A DNA stretch of 64,000 nt. It comes from Philonthus cognatus (lineage: Eukaryota; Arthropoda; Insecta; Coleoptera; Staphylinidae). Where the stretch lies: contig OW052250.1 of assembly GCA_932526585.2 (NCBI GenBank), forward strand, positions 29,790,673-29,854,672. Direction: 5' to 3'. The position numbers were made by a program, and so were the translations under genes. This document shows, in pieces, positions 1 to 13,245 of the stretch (positions are counted from its first letter, which is position 1; the number at the start of each line of letters is the position of its first letter). The notes beneath the pieces were generated by a model. The model did no database searches. It was not told the origin of the DNA and saw only the letters and a program-made list of their open reading frames with translations.

Positions 1-1157
1 GGTGCACACTAAGTATGTTTATATTTATTTATAAAAAATTAAACGAAAAAAAAATACATTTTCCATAATTTTCTGATTATTTTTCACTTTTTGAATACCA
101 GCGTTAGTAATACATGGCGCCGATGGCCCGTAACAAAAATTTTAATCTTTATTCTACATACAATAATCACACTTTCTTCTATATTACGTGTACGATAATC
201 TCTCTTTTTAAAAATACATATACGCGTGAACAGCAGTTTAGTGGAATGACGTACATAAAATCATAAGTGAAAATCTGCTTTCTAATTTAAAACATCTTGT
301 TGCTTCGATGGTAAAAATTTGTTCACTCAAAAATTGGCCATATCTATGTTATTTATTATTTAATTACAATATTAGATTCTACTAATTTTAATTCCATTTT
401 CATGGAAATTCAAATTTAAATTAAAATATACATAGAGTTACCATTATAACATTTTAAAATTGCTATAATTTCCGGTGAATGATTAGATAAACATAATTTT
501 TAATACACGTTACCTAGAGTAAATGTCAATTGCTAAGGTTAGTAAATGCATTTTGTATAATTCCTAAAGGATATCATATTTATTTTTACTGTCGAGATTT
601 ATTTGCAGAAATCTAAAGTTAATGCGTATAAAGTAGATCCGAACAAACCAGGGTATTACACATGGGAGACAAAACAATTTATCTCAGAAAATTGTGTTTG
701 TCAAAGTAAGGCCACTCGGCTTGCATAAATATGTGCATAGGGAATTATTCCATAAATATAATACGCAGATGAAGAGTGGAAATAAATAAAAAATACTTAT
801 ACATTTTGTTTACAAAGTATTCGTAATATATTCAACGAATGACGTAAAACGAAACTGAATAAACAGATTCGATAAAAAATTCCGTCTATATTTTAACTGG
901 ATAAGTATTTTGACAAATAAGATAAATCACAACAAGTAAATCTTTGTTAAGGAAGATTAATTTATCACTATGGACAGAAACGTTTTAGTTTGCTTGCCTC
1001 TTTGAAAATGTACCGTGCGATCACCTAAAATATAATTTAGAGTAGGCTTTGAACTTCAAATTAGATTGGCACTACTGACTGTTAACACATAGTTTACCAT
1101 AACCTTAAATTTATTCCATCATTCAATTAGTATTCTGGGTAATAAATGTTCACTTCA
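1..1157. other. AT-rich sequence, nothing recognised
   Basis: No hairpin, coding frame or terminal repeat was seen on either strand. Confidence 0.5.
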
Positions 1158-1305
1158 GGGCCCCTATTCACAGCACCGATGCAATTTGTCAGTAAGAATC
1201 GCACTAAAAAGACGTAATTTTGGGAAGAATGTACCAAACGGTATGGAGTAAACTGACGTCACTTCTCACCGATGACAAATTGCATCGGTACTGTGAATAC
1301 GGGCC
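1158..1305. mobile_element. Short MITE with GGGCC termini
   Basis: The left end GGGCCCCTATTCACAG followed by caccgatgcaatttgtca is matched by the inverted right end tgacaaattgcatcgg followed by tactgtgaatacgggcc. The repeats are about 33 bp with two mismatches around 80 bp of unique sequence. The target duplication is not clear, so the superfamily is unassigned. Confidence 0.75.
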
Positions 1306-1424
1306 TAGGCGTTTAAATTTTTTAGAGCAAGATTTTATTAGACGAAATAAATGTTTGTCAAATTTATTAACTTTAGATCAAACATATGCAGTATATTTTT
1401 AACTTCACTTAAAATCAACGTTTC

Positions 1425-1560
1425 ATACGTGTGACGCATGAAGTTTCGAGTTTCGAGTTAAGATAGAAATGACTTATTTTTTAGATTAGTCGCCCGCTAC
1501 CCGCCAATCGCTACCCGACCAGTTTTCAGGGTTTTCTAAACCTAAAATGTTACTTCATGT
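1425..1560. repeat. Old PoP hairpin remnant
   Basis: It has gcatgaagtttcgagtttcg on one side and ttttctaaacctaaaatgtt acttcatg on the other. The apex is replaced by cgcccgctacccgccaatcgc. Confidence 0.6.
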
Positions 1561-2469
1561 TTAATAATAAAGAAAGCATCTTTAATGTTTTTTAAGTTTA
1601 ACACTGGGATATGTATACTCAAATGAATATTTAATTAGAGTAACATGGAATCAGATATTTTGTTGTTATCAAGGATTTACACTGTTAATAACCAGGATTT
1701 GGACTTTTTCTTCTAAATACTATTAATTTTTCAGAATGTTTGACGATGTTTTTATGATTTTGTACAAAAGTTATCTGTATTAGATTGGCTTACTGAAACA
1801 ATGACCTTATTTAATTTACCGAAACCCCGATAATAAATCAGCAAATTGCCTCTAAATTTTCGAGCATATTTTTACGATTTACTGGTATACCGGTTTACCG
1901 ATATTACAATCTCTACATGGAAGTCTTTAATAAGATACAAATTGTCTAGTACCGAACATAATACACATCATAGAAAGATACCATTTTTTCAGTACCGTGC
2001 ACAATATTCATCATTGAAAACAGAATACTTACTCTAATTTATTCTGCACGAGTACGAAACCAATTATGTAAACATCTTGGGTAAAATTAGAATAACCGAA
2101 GAAGTTTTATCCGAGAAAAATAGTATTGCTTAATTATTCTGTTGTTGGCACTTAACTTTCCCGCTGGGATTAATTTTTCACGCCTTTTCCACGCTCAGCT
2201 CGTTTATCCTTTGGGGATTATTCGAGCCGGTAACTTTCCACGTTCTGACTAGATCCAATGTAATTAACTTCTATCTTTATAGACACCTGCTCTATTCCAT
2301 TAGAATAAATAATTATGAAATTATAAAGAGAAATAATATAAATAAAATTTAAACTACTAGCAATAAAGCATAGAAATATATCTGTGTCACACAGATACAG
2401 TGTTTTTTTCCTTTAAGTATTCATATCCCAATATAAACGCTGTAAGTTCTCAGACATTTGTTGATTTTA
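1561..2469. other. No gene; one GC-richer patch
   Basis: 2150..2270 (cccgctgggattaatttttc, ctcgtttatcctttggggat) is less AT-rich and free of repeats, like other patches that may be conserved non-coding DNA. Confidence 0.4.
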
Positions 2470-2622
2470 TGAACGCGTTCAATTTAAAGCATTTAACGAG
2501 TGATACCTCTCCTTGACTAAGCAAAAGGTAACCAAGCGACAAAGCCAAATTTTCAGGCTTTTTTAAACTTGACATTTTTCTTTTTGCCGCACGCGTTTAA
2601 AACATATATTTAAAGTGAAGTT
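2470..2622. repeat. Old PoP hairpin remnant, SINE target
   Basis: The arms are degenerate (tgactaagcaaaaggtaacc; tttcaggcttttttaaactt) and the inner border is cgcacgcgtttaaaacat. The SINE at 2623 inserted just after it. Confidence 0.55.
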
Positions 2623-2854
2623 GGGGCCTCGGTGGCCAAGTGGGCAGAGACCCTGCTCACAAATCCAGAGGTTGCGTGTTCGAGTCCCGTCCGGTGAAAT
2701 CATTTATGAATAATAAATAATTTCATCCGGGCCCATGGTTGCAGTGTGAATGTGTTGTGGCGTCCTAGATGTAATTTCGATATAGAATTGGTTAAAAAAC
2801 AGTAAATATAGATTGATGGCTAATGGTCATAGTTACCAAGGCCAATATTAAAAT
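2623..2854 (+). mobile_element. tRNA-derived SINE
   Basis: The head has a Pol III box A (TGGCCAAGTGGGC, about 2633) and box B (GTTCGAGTCCC, about 2679) at tRNA spacing. The body shares gtgtgaatgtgttgtggcgtc and a ggctaatgg...ccaaggcca tail with the minus-strand copy at 37938. It is flanked by aaagtgaagtt (2612..2622) and aaagtaaagtt (2855..2865), a target duplication with one mismatch. The insertion lies in a decayed PoP unit. Confidence 0.82.
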
Positions 2855-2865
2855 AAAGTAAAGTT

Positions 2866-4780
2866 CACTGTATTGCTATTAAAAGTATTCCTATTGTTGT
2901 ATAATTCACTTGATAAGGCTTATTAAAAATAATAAGGCTTATTAAAATAATTAGATTCTTTGTTGTTGTGTAGTATATTACTATACAAACAAAATTTATA
3001 AATATTTACTACAGTAAAAAATCGTTGTATTTGTTCAGTATTTGTTCAGATTCAATTTGAAATTTCACTTCTACAATTGTTAGTATACACCAGATTATAT
3101 CTTGTAAATGAAATTACGAACGCACATTTAGCAGCGTTGGTCCATTGTGTAATAATTATTAAGTAAAATTAAAAAGGCCTCCCGAGGGTGACGTTAGTAA
3201 TAAATTTTCCACATATTTTCCCTTCGTAATCCGCGTACTCTGGTTTAAATTTTTTTGGATGCGCAAAACTACATCTACGTAATAATTCCTTGGAAATTAT
3301 CGGATTACCGTTAGCGTGTAATCCTATAACGCAGCGGATGGTAATGCATATTGAATATTTTCTCGCAGCAATATTCAATCCGGGGAAAATCCAGCTGAAA
3401 TGTGTGTCACATGAATTTACTTCGTAGTATTGTTGTTGTTTGTGATACGTTTATATAATTATTTTAAGCAAGTAATTGAATTTGAGCTCTGCATTTCCAG
3501 CAATGACCAACAAGAATTATATAGTTAACGTATCAGAAATGGACTCGAATACTTTTCAGTGGGGTAGTTACTAATACATCGCCCTAGAGTAAGTAAAATT
3601 GGTGCGTAGCGTTCAGAATAAGGTTTTTAGTACCTTTTAAACAAGAATATGAATTTGTGTTCAGTACTCATTCATTCACTGACTATGCTACTTAAGCTAA
3701 TGGGCATTAGATGGCGTTTTCGCTTTTCAAACGTATGTACTTTTAAAACAATTAACTTGAGGCATAATAATTGTTTCCGTGTTCAATGTTTTTATAAATG
3801 CGTTTAATTTGAAGCTTATAAGTGTTTTCACTTCTTGATTAAGCATGAAGGTTATATTTCGAGCTTAGAAAAACTTAAGAATTTAAGTTTGCCGGCAAGA
3901 ACCTAAGCAGAAAATTAAAATACACTACTACCTTGTACGTTTATATTTTATAGCCGATTCAGTTGATTTTATGGTAATTAATTTTAAAAATGCATAACAA
4001 CCATTGTATGAAGACAGATCCTGTCAAATAATTAGGGAAGCTAATATTACCACATTTCAAATTGTAGATGTAAGATTGTTCATTCATGAAAATTAATGTA
4101 TGAATAACCTTATCTTGAAAAAACAATGAAATTTGTCAGAAATTAACTATTTTAACAGAAAATGTTCATTATCAATAATAATTGGGAAATTAATAAATTA
4201 AAAACAATCTTTATGTACCTTGTCAAGGAAAGTTCCTAAAGCATGTGCAAGAATGGTCAATTGACATTTTTGTTTTATTTGATTCGTCCCGTAGTATTTT
4301 CAAGTGCTTAGTATTTTCAAGTGCAGGAAGTTATCCGCTGTCATTTAGGTATTTTTGATTATTTATTCCAATTTATTTTATTTTATTATGTTATTATGAA
4401 TCTGTTTTGGGATAAACTATAGATAACCTTGTTAATATTTATTTATATGTTCTTTCCTTTTGTTTTGTTGATTTTTTTTCTGTAATCTATAAATTGTGTT
4501 TGTGTTTGTGAAGTTTATTGATTTTTTACGAGATCCATTTACAATATAAAATACTACAATTGGATTAAAAATAGATATTAGAATTAAAATAATACGGTAT
4601 AAAATACTAACAATAATAGTATAGAAATATTGACACCAATAAAATAAAAAGAAAAATACAGGGTTTTTTCTTTTAGGTATATATATCACGATCATATTGG
4701 ATGTAAATATTCAGACTTCGTTGTTTGTTAAGAAACTTCAAATTTAAAGCCTCTGACGACTGTTTCTAATTCCAGATTAA
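2866..4780. other. No gene recognised
   Basis: A PoP scrap at 3800..3910 and a GC-richer patch at 3180..3400. The minus-strand frame at 4432..4695 is low-complexity I/F/Y/K sequence from AT-rich DNA. Confidence 0.4.
3800..3910. repeat. PoP remnant, left arm only
   Basis: gtgttttcacttcttgatta followed by gcatgaagg and tcgagcttagaaaaac. The right arm is lost. Confidence 0.5.
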
Positions 4781-4897
4781 GCATGAAGTAAAATTTCGAG
4801 TTTAGATAAGCCTGAAAGTCTGGTTTGGTCGCTCTGCGAAGCGAAGCGACCAATCCAAATTTTCAGGCTTTTCTAAACTCGAAATGTTACTTAATGC
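4781..4897. repeat. Solo PoP hairpin (class I)
   Basis: Arms run from gcatgaagtaaaatttcgag to a slightly changed complement; the apex is gctctgcgaagcgaagc. Outer border on the left and inner border acgagtataaaacactga on the right; the second half is absent. Confidence 0.78.
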
Positions 4898-5649
4898 GCC
4901 ACGAGTATAAAACACTGAAGTAAAGCACACTGCTTAGGTTTGAATATATGTTCATTAATTGTATAATTGTTTAATAGGATGAGTGAAAGTATATATAAAT
5001 GAAAAACATCTCTGTATGTCAATATTTAATAAAAACACAAATATTAAATAATTATAACTCTTTTAAATCGAAGCGTCAACGCCAACACGAATCAATCAAT
5101 TTCATGTAATTATTTTAAAATATAACTTACGTTATTGATTTGATATTAATTTCAGATAGAATAGTTATTGATGATTCAATTACCGTAAATTTGCTAGCGG
5201 TGATATACATGTACAATGTCGTATTGTTGATGATTTCGTATTGTTTTCAATCATTGTGGCTTGTATATCGATGGATTGATAAAGCCATAAATAGATTTAA
5301 TATTTCCAGTTAATGTAAAGTTCTTTGTTGGATTTTCTATTGAAATTCAGCCATAGCCATTGTATAGTTATGTCTTAATTTTTAAACTGTTAAATACTCG
5401 GTGTACTGAATCATGGATTTAACATTTAACTAATAGTATTTTAGTAATTAAATAATAAAATATCCCAAAATCTTGGGTAGAAAGTCGACAGCCATTAATA
5501 GTTTAATAATTTAAATGATTAATGTAACAATTATGTAAGATTAAATCAATAATAAAGATTTTGATATGTGCTTTGACATGGACTAAATTAGTTGTTTACA
5601 TAAGAAAAAAATCTGATTTAAATAACTTTGTTTTGGTGTACTTTTTAGC

Positions 5650-5735
5650 ATTAGCATTTTCAGGATTTTCTAAGGTCAAAATTTTACTTCATGCGCCAAG
5701 CGCTTAAAACATCTATTAAGTGTGAAGTTTTTTTA
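5650..5735. repeat. PoP remnant, right arm only
   Basis: ttttcaggattttctaaggt, then attttacttcatgcgccaag and ttaaaacatc, i.e. the inner border side of a hairpin. Confidence 0.5.
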
Positions 5736-5789
5736 TTTCTTATACATATTTTGTAAGTATTTTATTCCTAGCTAACTGAGAAAATAATG

Positions 5790-5850
5790 AAAATATTTGA
5801 TATTTAATAATAAACTGTCCATGTTTATTATTAAATATCATATATTTTTT
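5790..5850. repeat. Palindrome, 26-bp arms
   Basis: aatatttgatatttaataat aaac pairs with gtttattattaaatatc; the 7-nt loop is tgtccat. Confidence 0.7.
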
Positions 5851-7160
5851 CTGATACTGTTTTGATAAATAAAGGGACATATTTGGTACACAAAGAATAT
5901 AAAACAAATAATATTATTTATACTGGTATTTTAGATAAATATAAGTTAAATAATGTATTATATATAGATGTGATATCAAGATTTGTGCCTTCATTGCTAA
6001 AAATAATTTATTGAATTTAAGTAACGAAAGGCAATCGATCGTTATCCTTGTATGATGTATTTCATACAGGGTGTACAAAACGTAATGTAACGGCTTGATA
6101 TCTTCGGTTTATGATAAGTTTAGAAAAAACTGTTTCAAATAAATATTGTTGAAATGTGTGATTTTTCTAACCTGCTTATGTGCATTTTAGATGTGATTAA
6201 CCCTTAATTAAAGTCTAAAAAGTAAGGAAAAGATGATTATCCAACGTTATCATCCTGCACAAGATGTGATTTACATATCTCTACAGTCTTAAATCCGATC
6301 TCTTTCATGTCTTAGGGTTACCTGGGCATTTTCATACAACGCACGTAATAGCCCCAGCAAAGACGTCATCGCTCCCAACCCTAACCCCGACCCTTCAATG
6401 CGGCCCTTTTATCCCTTCCAGCAAGGTTACTCGACTGAGGATTCTTGCGCATTCCCCGCTAAAGAAATACAGAAATCGAGTCGTTTCAATTGTGTATCTT
6501 ATCCTGGAAACTAACTCGTTCTCGATCGGCATTGCGAAAACATTCCATCAGTGTTTTCGTTATTTATTTTTTTCTTGCTTTGCGAGAGAGGGTTCTTTTT
6601 ACTGGATCGGATTAAGGTAAAGGGACTCGTTCAGGGAAATAATGAAAGGCAGTATGTTTCGTGGATACACCTGTTTGTCTGGGGGAAAATCGAGTAGACG
6701 GGTTTTATGGGAGGTGATAAAGGGATGTCATAAGTTTTATTTGTTTTTGTTTTATGTGGTAAATTTAGAAAGGGTATAGTCGAAGATAATTGATTTTGTG
6801 TTATAAGTAGTGTTTTTATGTCTGTCTTATTTTCTATATGAGGTTTCTTAATAATATTATATTACGACATTAATCATTTAGTAGATATAGGCAATGAACA
6901 TAAAAACAATAAAACATTTTTAACGCCTACATTTAAAGAGAATTGTCATCAAACAATTATGATTACTCTTAGGTTTAAGTAGTGAGACAGATAATCAGCT
7001 CAATACAATTTGGGCTAATATAAATCAAATACAATCAAGTTTTTATATGTGTTTAAATTAGTTAAATTGTGCAGTTATGTATTTGAAAATTGACAAATAG
7101 TTGAAGAAATGTATCAAAAATGTATTTAATTAATACTTACATCACTTTAATTTTTAATTA
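5851..7160. other. No gene; unique-looking patch at 6290..6660
   Basis: At 6070 a tacagggtgtacaaaacgta string resembles a mariner-type terminus without a partner. 6290..6660 is the longest GC-richer stretch of the first 20 kb (caaccctaaccccgaccctt, tcgttctcgatcggcattgc); no long frame was found in it. Confidence 0.4.
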
Positions 7161-7227
7161 CTTATATCGACATTTTACTTCAGGCGCCAGGCGTATTGAA
7201 CACTGATGAATTAAATACAATTAATTT

Positions 7228-7303
7228 GAATTTATTTTGATAATTCGAATCCTTTTGGATAATTCGAATCATCCAAAAGGATTCGAATCGTCAAAATAAA
7301 TTC
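7228..7303. repeat. Palindrome in a TTCGAAT-rich repeat
   Basis: Arms gaatttattttgataattcg ... ccttttggat and the inverse around aattcgaatc. The following 150 bp repeats aattcgaatc variants. Confidence 0.75.
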
Positions 7304-7549
7304 TAATTCATTGTTATTAATTCCTTTTGTAAGTATTCGAATCTTTTTATAAGTATTCGAATTATCACGAATCCTCTTACACTAAATTATTCGAATGCTT
7401 CTTTTGAATCCTCTAAAAGGATTCAAATACTGACTGATTCGAATCCTGCCCAGCTCTGCTATGAAACTATTAGTTTCTCAGTGCATACGCTGTACATTTT
7501 CAGGCAATTGTTGTTTTTGAAAATCGTGCAATTTGATGCTGCTAACGTG

Positions 7550-7700
7550 TGTTTCCATTCATTTATTAAGCGTTAAGTAAAATTTGCTGTTTCGAAAAGC
7601 CTGAAAATTTTGATTAGTAACCGGGACGACAAATCCAAAGTTTCAGGCCGTTCTAGACTCGGAATTTTACTTCATTCTTAATCGAGGAGTGCAAACACAA
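7550..7700. repeat. Old PoP hairpin remnant
   Basis: Left arm gcgttaagtaaaatttgctg...aaaagcctgaaaat and right arm ggccgttctagactcggaat. The outer border (tcgaggagtgcaaacac) is still readable on the right. Another inner-border scrap lies at 7165..7205. Confidence 0.6.
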
Positions 7701-9075
7701 CGTATATATCCTGGTATGTATACTTTAAAGATATATTCCCTGTAAAATAAAACATTTGAAATTAAATAAAATGTAAGCTAAATATGTATTGCATAACTGA
7801 TACTTTAACGTAATATTCTTTTGATTTATTACAGTTTAATAACTTGAAAAATTATGTTAAGTATATTTGAGTACATTTTATTTATTCAGGGGCGCATTGT
7901 TAATGCCAAAGGGTGCAATGAAAATTAACTGACTGCAGTGATTAAAATATCCTTTTTATGTCATAAGTTTTAATATAAAAAAATCTCAACAAAAAAAATC
8001 TGGCATTAAATAAAAAAAGCTCAGAGGCTTTTATTTACATCCAACCCTTCAAAATACAAATGGGAGCACATAATAAAAGTGCATGGACATCCCATTTGAC
8101 CCATTTCTTTGTATGCACTTCCCGCATACTAGACTCTTCGAGTCCTGAAGTTATTAGGTATCCGACATCCAACATTCATTACACATATTTGCTTTTCCTA
8201 CACGTATCCCGGTTTTACGTTTCCGCCCTTTCGGGCACCACTGACTGCAATAAAATATTTATTTAGGTATATTTTGCTATGGCCCGGCGCTTCCACCAAA
8301 TATTTAAACAGGACGTCAATAAGGGAACTAATTGACTCCGTTCAGTGTTTACATTATGCACGACTACTTCAAATATTGGAAAGAATTTAATTTTGAATCA
8401 TAAATAGTTAACACAATCAACTTCCCACAGCTGCGGCTGAAGTTAATGTTTTCATTTTTAAAATCATGAATATTCATATCAATCAGAGTAATTTAACTAG
8501 AATGGTAATTTGCATGCATGAGGATTTAATTAGTGATTTTGAGAGATATACTACGTACGTTTATTTTTAAACTCCCCTTTTCAAATATTTATGCATTAAA
8601 AAAGTAATACGTTTTTCTCTTATATCCGTCTATATATCACGAGGAATCAAGGAAATATCTTTCTACGTGATGTTACGTAGTGTAGTATTTTAGTTTGTGC
8701 GTGTTATTTTCCCTCTGCAAAATAATACAAGAGAGGGAATCGTAACTAATACTGACAAGAAGCGGAAGTGAATTGAGCCATTTTAGAAAACGAGCGTGCG
8801 AAACGCTAAATTAGGAAATGCGAAGAGGCTGTTATTCAATGGAATTAAATGGAAGCACAATTTTAATGAGGGCTTTTTACGGTAAGATCATAAAATGGGA
8901 TTTTATTAGTAGATAATAAGCAATCAGGGCTTATTATTTATTTAAATAAATTAAATTAGAATAAACATATTTAAATAATGTTTGATTAACACTACAATAA
9001 CGTTTTCTTTATAAAATGTAGTTTAAAAATTAAAGATATTTCTTTTTAAATTATTTCTAATATGAATATTTTGCA
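7701..9075. other. No gene recognised
   Basis: The frame at 8060..8266 shows no domain. A GC-richer patch lies at 8690..8890. Confidence 0.4.
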
Positions 9076-9159
9076 AAAAATAATTTAAAATTTATAGTAA
9101 CTAGTTTATGATGACGGACATCATCATAAACTAGTTACTATAAATTCTAATTTATTTTT
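9076..9159. repeat. Palindrome, about 38-bp arms
   Basis: atttatagtaactagtttat gatga and its inverse around cgg. Short hairpin MITE or fragment of one. Confidence 0.7.
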
Positions 9160-9397
9160 TTAATTGGATTATTATACCGTCTGTCCCGTTTCAAGACGCA
9201 TCATATCAAAATCCAATGAAAAATGTTAATGTTAGTTTTTATCTCAATTATTGGATTTAAATGATCAATATTAAATTAAAATAATTCTTTTATTTAATGA
9301 CAAGATTTTATAAGCATTTATTTTACTTTTTGTTAGGTTTTAATCGAATTATCGCTTGAAAACTGTAAAGAAAATTGAACAAAATGTTCAAATAAAT

Positions 9398-9451
9398 CCT
9401 CAAAATAGTAGTTGCTATGAAAAGTCAGCCCATGTCATCTAAATTTATTAA
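9398..9451 (+). repeat. Short conserved dispersed repeat, copy 1
   Basis: atcctcaaaatagtagttgc followed by tatgaaaagtcag and catgtcatctaaatttatta. Nearly identical to 21755..21808 while the flanks differ. Confidence 0.6.
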
Positions 9452-9840
9452 AGCTTTCCCCAAAAACGTTACAAATCATTTGTTAATGAATTCTGAGAGT
9501 TTGTACACACTTTTATCATATATATAATAATATCTTTATCTATAGAATTTTATAGTACTTTATATAAAATAATAATTAACAAATTAATATTCAGTGCTTT
9601 AAACAAAACTTCTACAAAATGACTATCGACCATAGGTCTTTCAGCCTGTTTTATCATATTTTATTGATGTTTTTAAAAAAAATTCAACCTTGAAAGTCAG
9701 TTATTTTATTGCGAAATAAATAATAAAATAATTATCACTTTAAAAACTTTAACTTCACTTTTAAAGAGACATTGTTTTAATTTTCTGTATAGGAGTATTA
9801 ATTATGATTGTTTCGTATAAATTCTGAGAGAGTTCTGATA

Positions 9841-11402
9841 TACAGAGAATTTTTCTTTTAAGTATGCATAGAGAGATTTTTTCTTTAAAGTATACGTATT
9901 CCAAATTCAGCTTATTTTTTTAAATCTTCAGTTATTTGTTGTTTTTTATAAGAGTTCAATTTGCTGCTTTAAACGAGTGTTTTCCACTTCCAGACTAAGC
10001 ATGAAGTAAAATTTCGAGTTTAGAAAAGCCCCGTGAAAATTTGTCTCGGGTCGCGCAGCGACCCGAGACAAATTTTCTGGGCTTTTCTATACTCGAAATT
10101 TTACTTCATGCGCCACGCGTACAATACACTGATTCCAAATGAGGTTTAAATATACATAAAGTTCACAATATTTTACTGTTTTATACGCGTGGCGCATGAA
10201 GTAAAATTTCGAGTTTAGAAAAGCCCAGAAAATTTGTCTCGGGTCGCTGCGCGACCCGAGACAAATTTTCACGGGGCTTTTCTAAACTCGAAATTTTACT
10301 TCATGCTTAGTCTGGGAGTAGAAAACACTTGTTTAAAGTTTCAAATCGAACTCTTTATAAAAAAAATGAACGAATACAATTTCGAGTGTAGAAAAGGCCC
10401 GTGAAAATTAAGGAGTTTAATTTGAAGCTCTAAACGAGTGTTTTCCATTCCTAGGCGAAGCATGAAGTAAAATTTGGAGTTTAGAAAAGCCGCGTTAAAA
10501 TTTGTCGAGGGTCGCGCAGCGACCCGAGACAAATTTTCTGAGCTTTTCTAAACTCGAAATTTTACTTCTTGCGCCACGCATATAAAATACTGATTCTAAG
10601 TGAGCTTTAAATATATATAATGCTCACAATATTTGAGTGTATTATACGCGTGGCGCATGAAGTAAAATTTCGAGTTTAGAAAAGCCCAGAAAATTTGTCT
10701 CGGGTCGCTGCGCAACCCTCGACACATTTTCACGGGGCTCTATTAAACCCGAAATTTTACTTCATGCTTAGTCTGGGAGTGGAAAACACTTGTTAAAAGT
10801 TTCAAATTGAACTCTTAAAAAAAAACAACGAATAACTAAAGATTTAAACATATTAAGCTGAATTTGGAATTCGTATCCTTTAAATTTCGAGTGTAGAAAA
10901 GGCCCTTGAAAATAAAAGAGTTCAATTTAAAGCGTTAAACGAATGTTTTTCACTCCCAGACTAAGCATGAAGTAAAATTTCGAGTTTAGAAATGCCCCGT
11001 GAAAATTTGGCGAGGGTCGCGCAGCGACCCGAGACTAATTTTCTGGGCTTTTCTTAACTCGAAATTTTACTTCATGCGCCACGCATATAAAACACTGATT
11101 CCAAGTGAGGTTTGAATATATATAAAGTTAAAAATATTTTAGTGTTTTATACGTGTGGCACATGAAGTAAAATTTCGAGTTTAGAAAAGCCCAGAAAATT
11201 TGCTTCGGGTCGCTGCGCGATCCGAGACAATTTTTCGTGGGACTTTTCCAAACTCTACTTCATGCTTAGTCTTGGAGTGGAAAACACTCGTTTAAAGCAT
11301 CAACTTGAACTTTGAAAAGAAAAAACAACGAATAACTAAAGATTTAAAGAAAATAAACTGAATTTGAAATACGTATACTTTAAAGAAAAACTCCCTGTAT
11401 GC
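9841..11402. repeat. Tandem array of three PoP units (class III apex)
   Basis: Six hairpins are spaced as three units: 9999..10111 with 10194..10306, 10460..10572 with 10655..10767, and 10965..11077 with 11160..11265. The unit period is about 460 to 505 bp. Each unit begins gagtgttttccactcccaga and ends with its inverted match. All apices are built on cgggtcgcgcagcgacccg. The array is bounded by acagagaatttttctttt on the left and an inverted aaagaaaaactccctgta on the right, so internal units lost their outer ends, as expected from unequal exchange. Confidence 0.85.
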
Positions 11403-13245
11403 ATGCGCTATGCATTTTCTTATACTCGTTGCTTTTCTTTTCAAGAGTTCAATTTATAGCTAAACGATTGTTTTTTACTTCTAGGTTAAGCATGAGGTCA
11501 AATTTCGAGTTGAGAAAAGCCTCAACATTTGGTTTAGTCGCTTCTCTAATAACACTGAAAATCTAAATTAAAAAGCTAAATTTTAAGAGCTTGCAATGAA
11601 CATAATCTTCAAGTTACAAAAATGTAAGTCAACTATGTTTCAATTTAATACTTCTCAAGAATATGCGCTTTTGCAGGATTCTCACTCGATGCACTTAAAA
11701 CGATTTCGTGCTTACATTTCTCAACCGATTTCGGGATTAAACAAACTTACAGTTTTCAAAGGCTTAAAAGCTGCGCTAAAGTTGTGCTTAGTTAGATAAG
11801 GTTTTCTATCGGTGCTGAAGTTTGTAGAAAATGTTTGTACAATGTGGGTTTGGAAAAATAAACAGCTTATATCTTTTCTAATTTTCTTGAGTATGACTGA
11901 GATTTTCTTGAGATACAAAAAAGATAAGGTGAAAATTTAAATTTTAAGGCAGAAATTTCTTTGTATAATATAAACGATGTGCATTATTGATTTTCTTCTC
12001 AAGACAATGAGCTTGAATTATATTTTATTTTTTAAAGTCAACACAAAACAAAGTAAGTAATTTGTGAAAGAATACTAAGTGTTTTTTTTAATTTAAATAA
12101 CTTTACGTATTCTAATATGTTTCACCAAGTTCCAGAGGACAAATTAATGTAATGGTTGAGCGGGGATTAGTGATGGTTCAATAACGTATATATAATATTT
12201 AAACTTTAAACGTATTATATTTATTGTCGATGATTAAATACATTTTATAAGTACAACAAATGCGGAAATTGTATAAACGTAGAATTAAGAGTGTTTCGTA
12301 TAAGATCAGAAATAGAAGTGTGTTGGAAAATAGTAATTTACAATAATGAAAGGAATGATAATATTAGATAAGTGGGGGCACGCATAAGCCGGGGTGAACT
12401 TTGTATTATTTGGAAACTAATTGATTATTTGTTCTTCCCAGGGTTATCTGTGCCCTCTTGTACAATCGTAGTTCTGGTAATGATATTTTCACGAAGCTGA
12501 AGAGATTAACAAAGTAAACAAACGATTCATATCATTATCAGAAATAAGAAATAGGAAATATGAAAATGACAATATATAAATGAATTAATTAACAGGTACA
12601 TAACATTAATTAAAGAAAAAAAAACTAAGTTCCTTAAAATTATTTCTAGTATTGGTACAATTATCTGTGATTTTTCCAAATTTCTTTATTAAGTATTTAG
12701 TTTTGATGAAAATCGACAGAAGTGCGAGTTTACCTTATTTTCTTAATTTCGAAAAAAAACCTTTCATATTCTTCATGCTGTTAGAATCAAAATCACTTAC
12801 TCACTTATTCCAATTCCAAGGACACAATTCCAATCATAATACAATTCACCAACATATAGATTATTTAACTCTTAGTCGATTATATTTTTAGTTATTAAAA
12901 GCGGTTAAAGTTTAAATGATTAGTGCAATTTTTATAAGAACAGCATACACATCTCGAGAAAACCTCTGGCAAAAAGAAATGTTTTTTATCGAGAATATGC
13001 CAGGGGGGCTTATTCCTGAGCAAACTCCTGGTTACGTCCATTTTATTAAGTAGTGATTCAAATTTAATCTGGCATTCGGAGAATTAAGGCTGAACTCGGT
13101 TGATTAATAAAACCAACTTTGGATTTTAAGTAATTATTGTTGAATGACTAACGAAACTAGATAATGTAAAATTGGACGTGGCACTTTTTCAATCCGAATG
13201 ACTAATTGACCAATTTAATTAATATTCTCCTTTTAGTTACGTGAA
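11403..13245. other. No gene recognised
   Basis: A PoP left-border scrap lies at 11440..11540. Overlapping frames on both strands at 11596..11918 are unconvincing. Mostly AT-rich DNA, with a GC-richer patch at 12360..12480. Confidence 0.4.

Noticed and set aside
4432..4695. 87-codon minus-strand frame
   Set aside because: I/F/Y/K/N-rich low-complexity product expected from AT-rich DNA; no domain.
9999..11265. CRISPR-like array of regularly spaced palindromic repeats
   Set aside because: Units are hundreds of bp long, inverted within each unit, in eukaryotic DNA with no cas genes; spacers are shared rather than unique.
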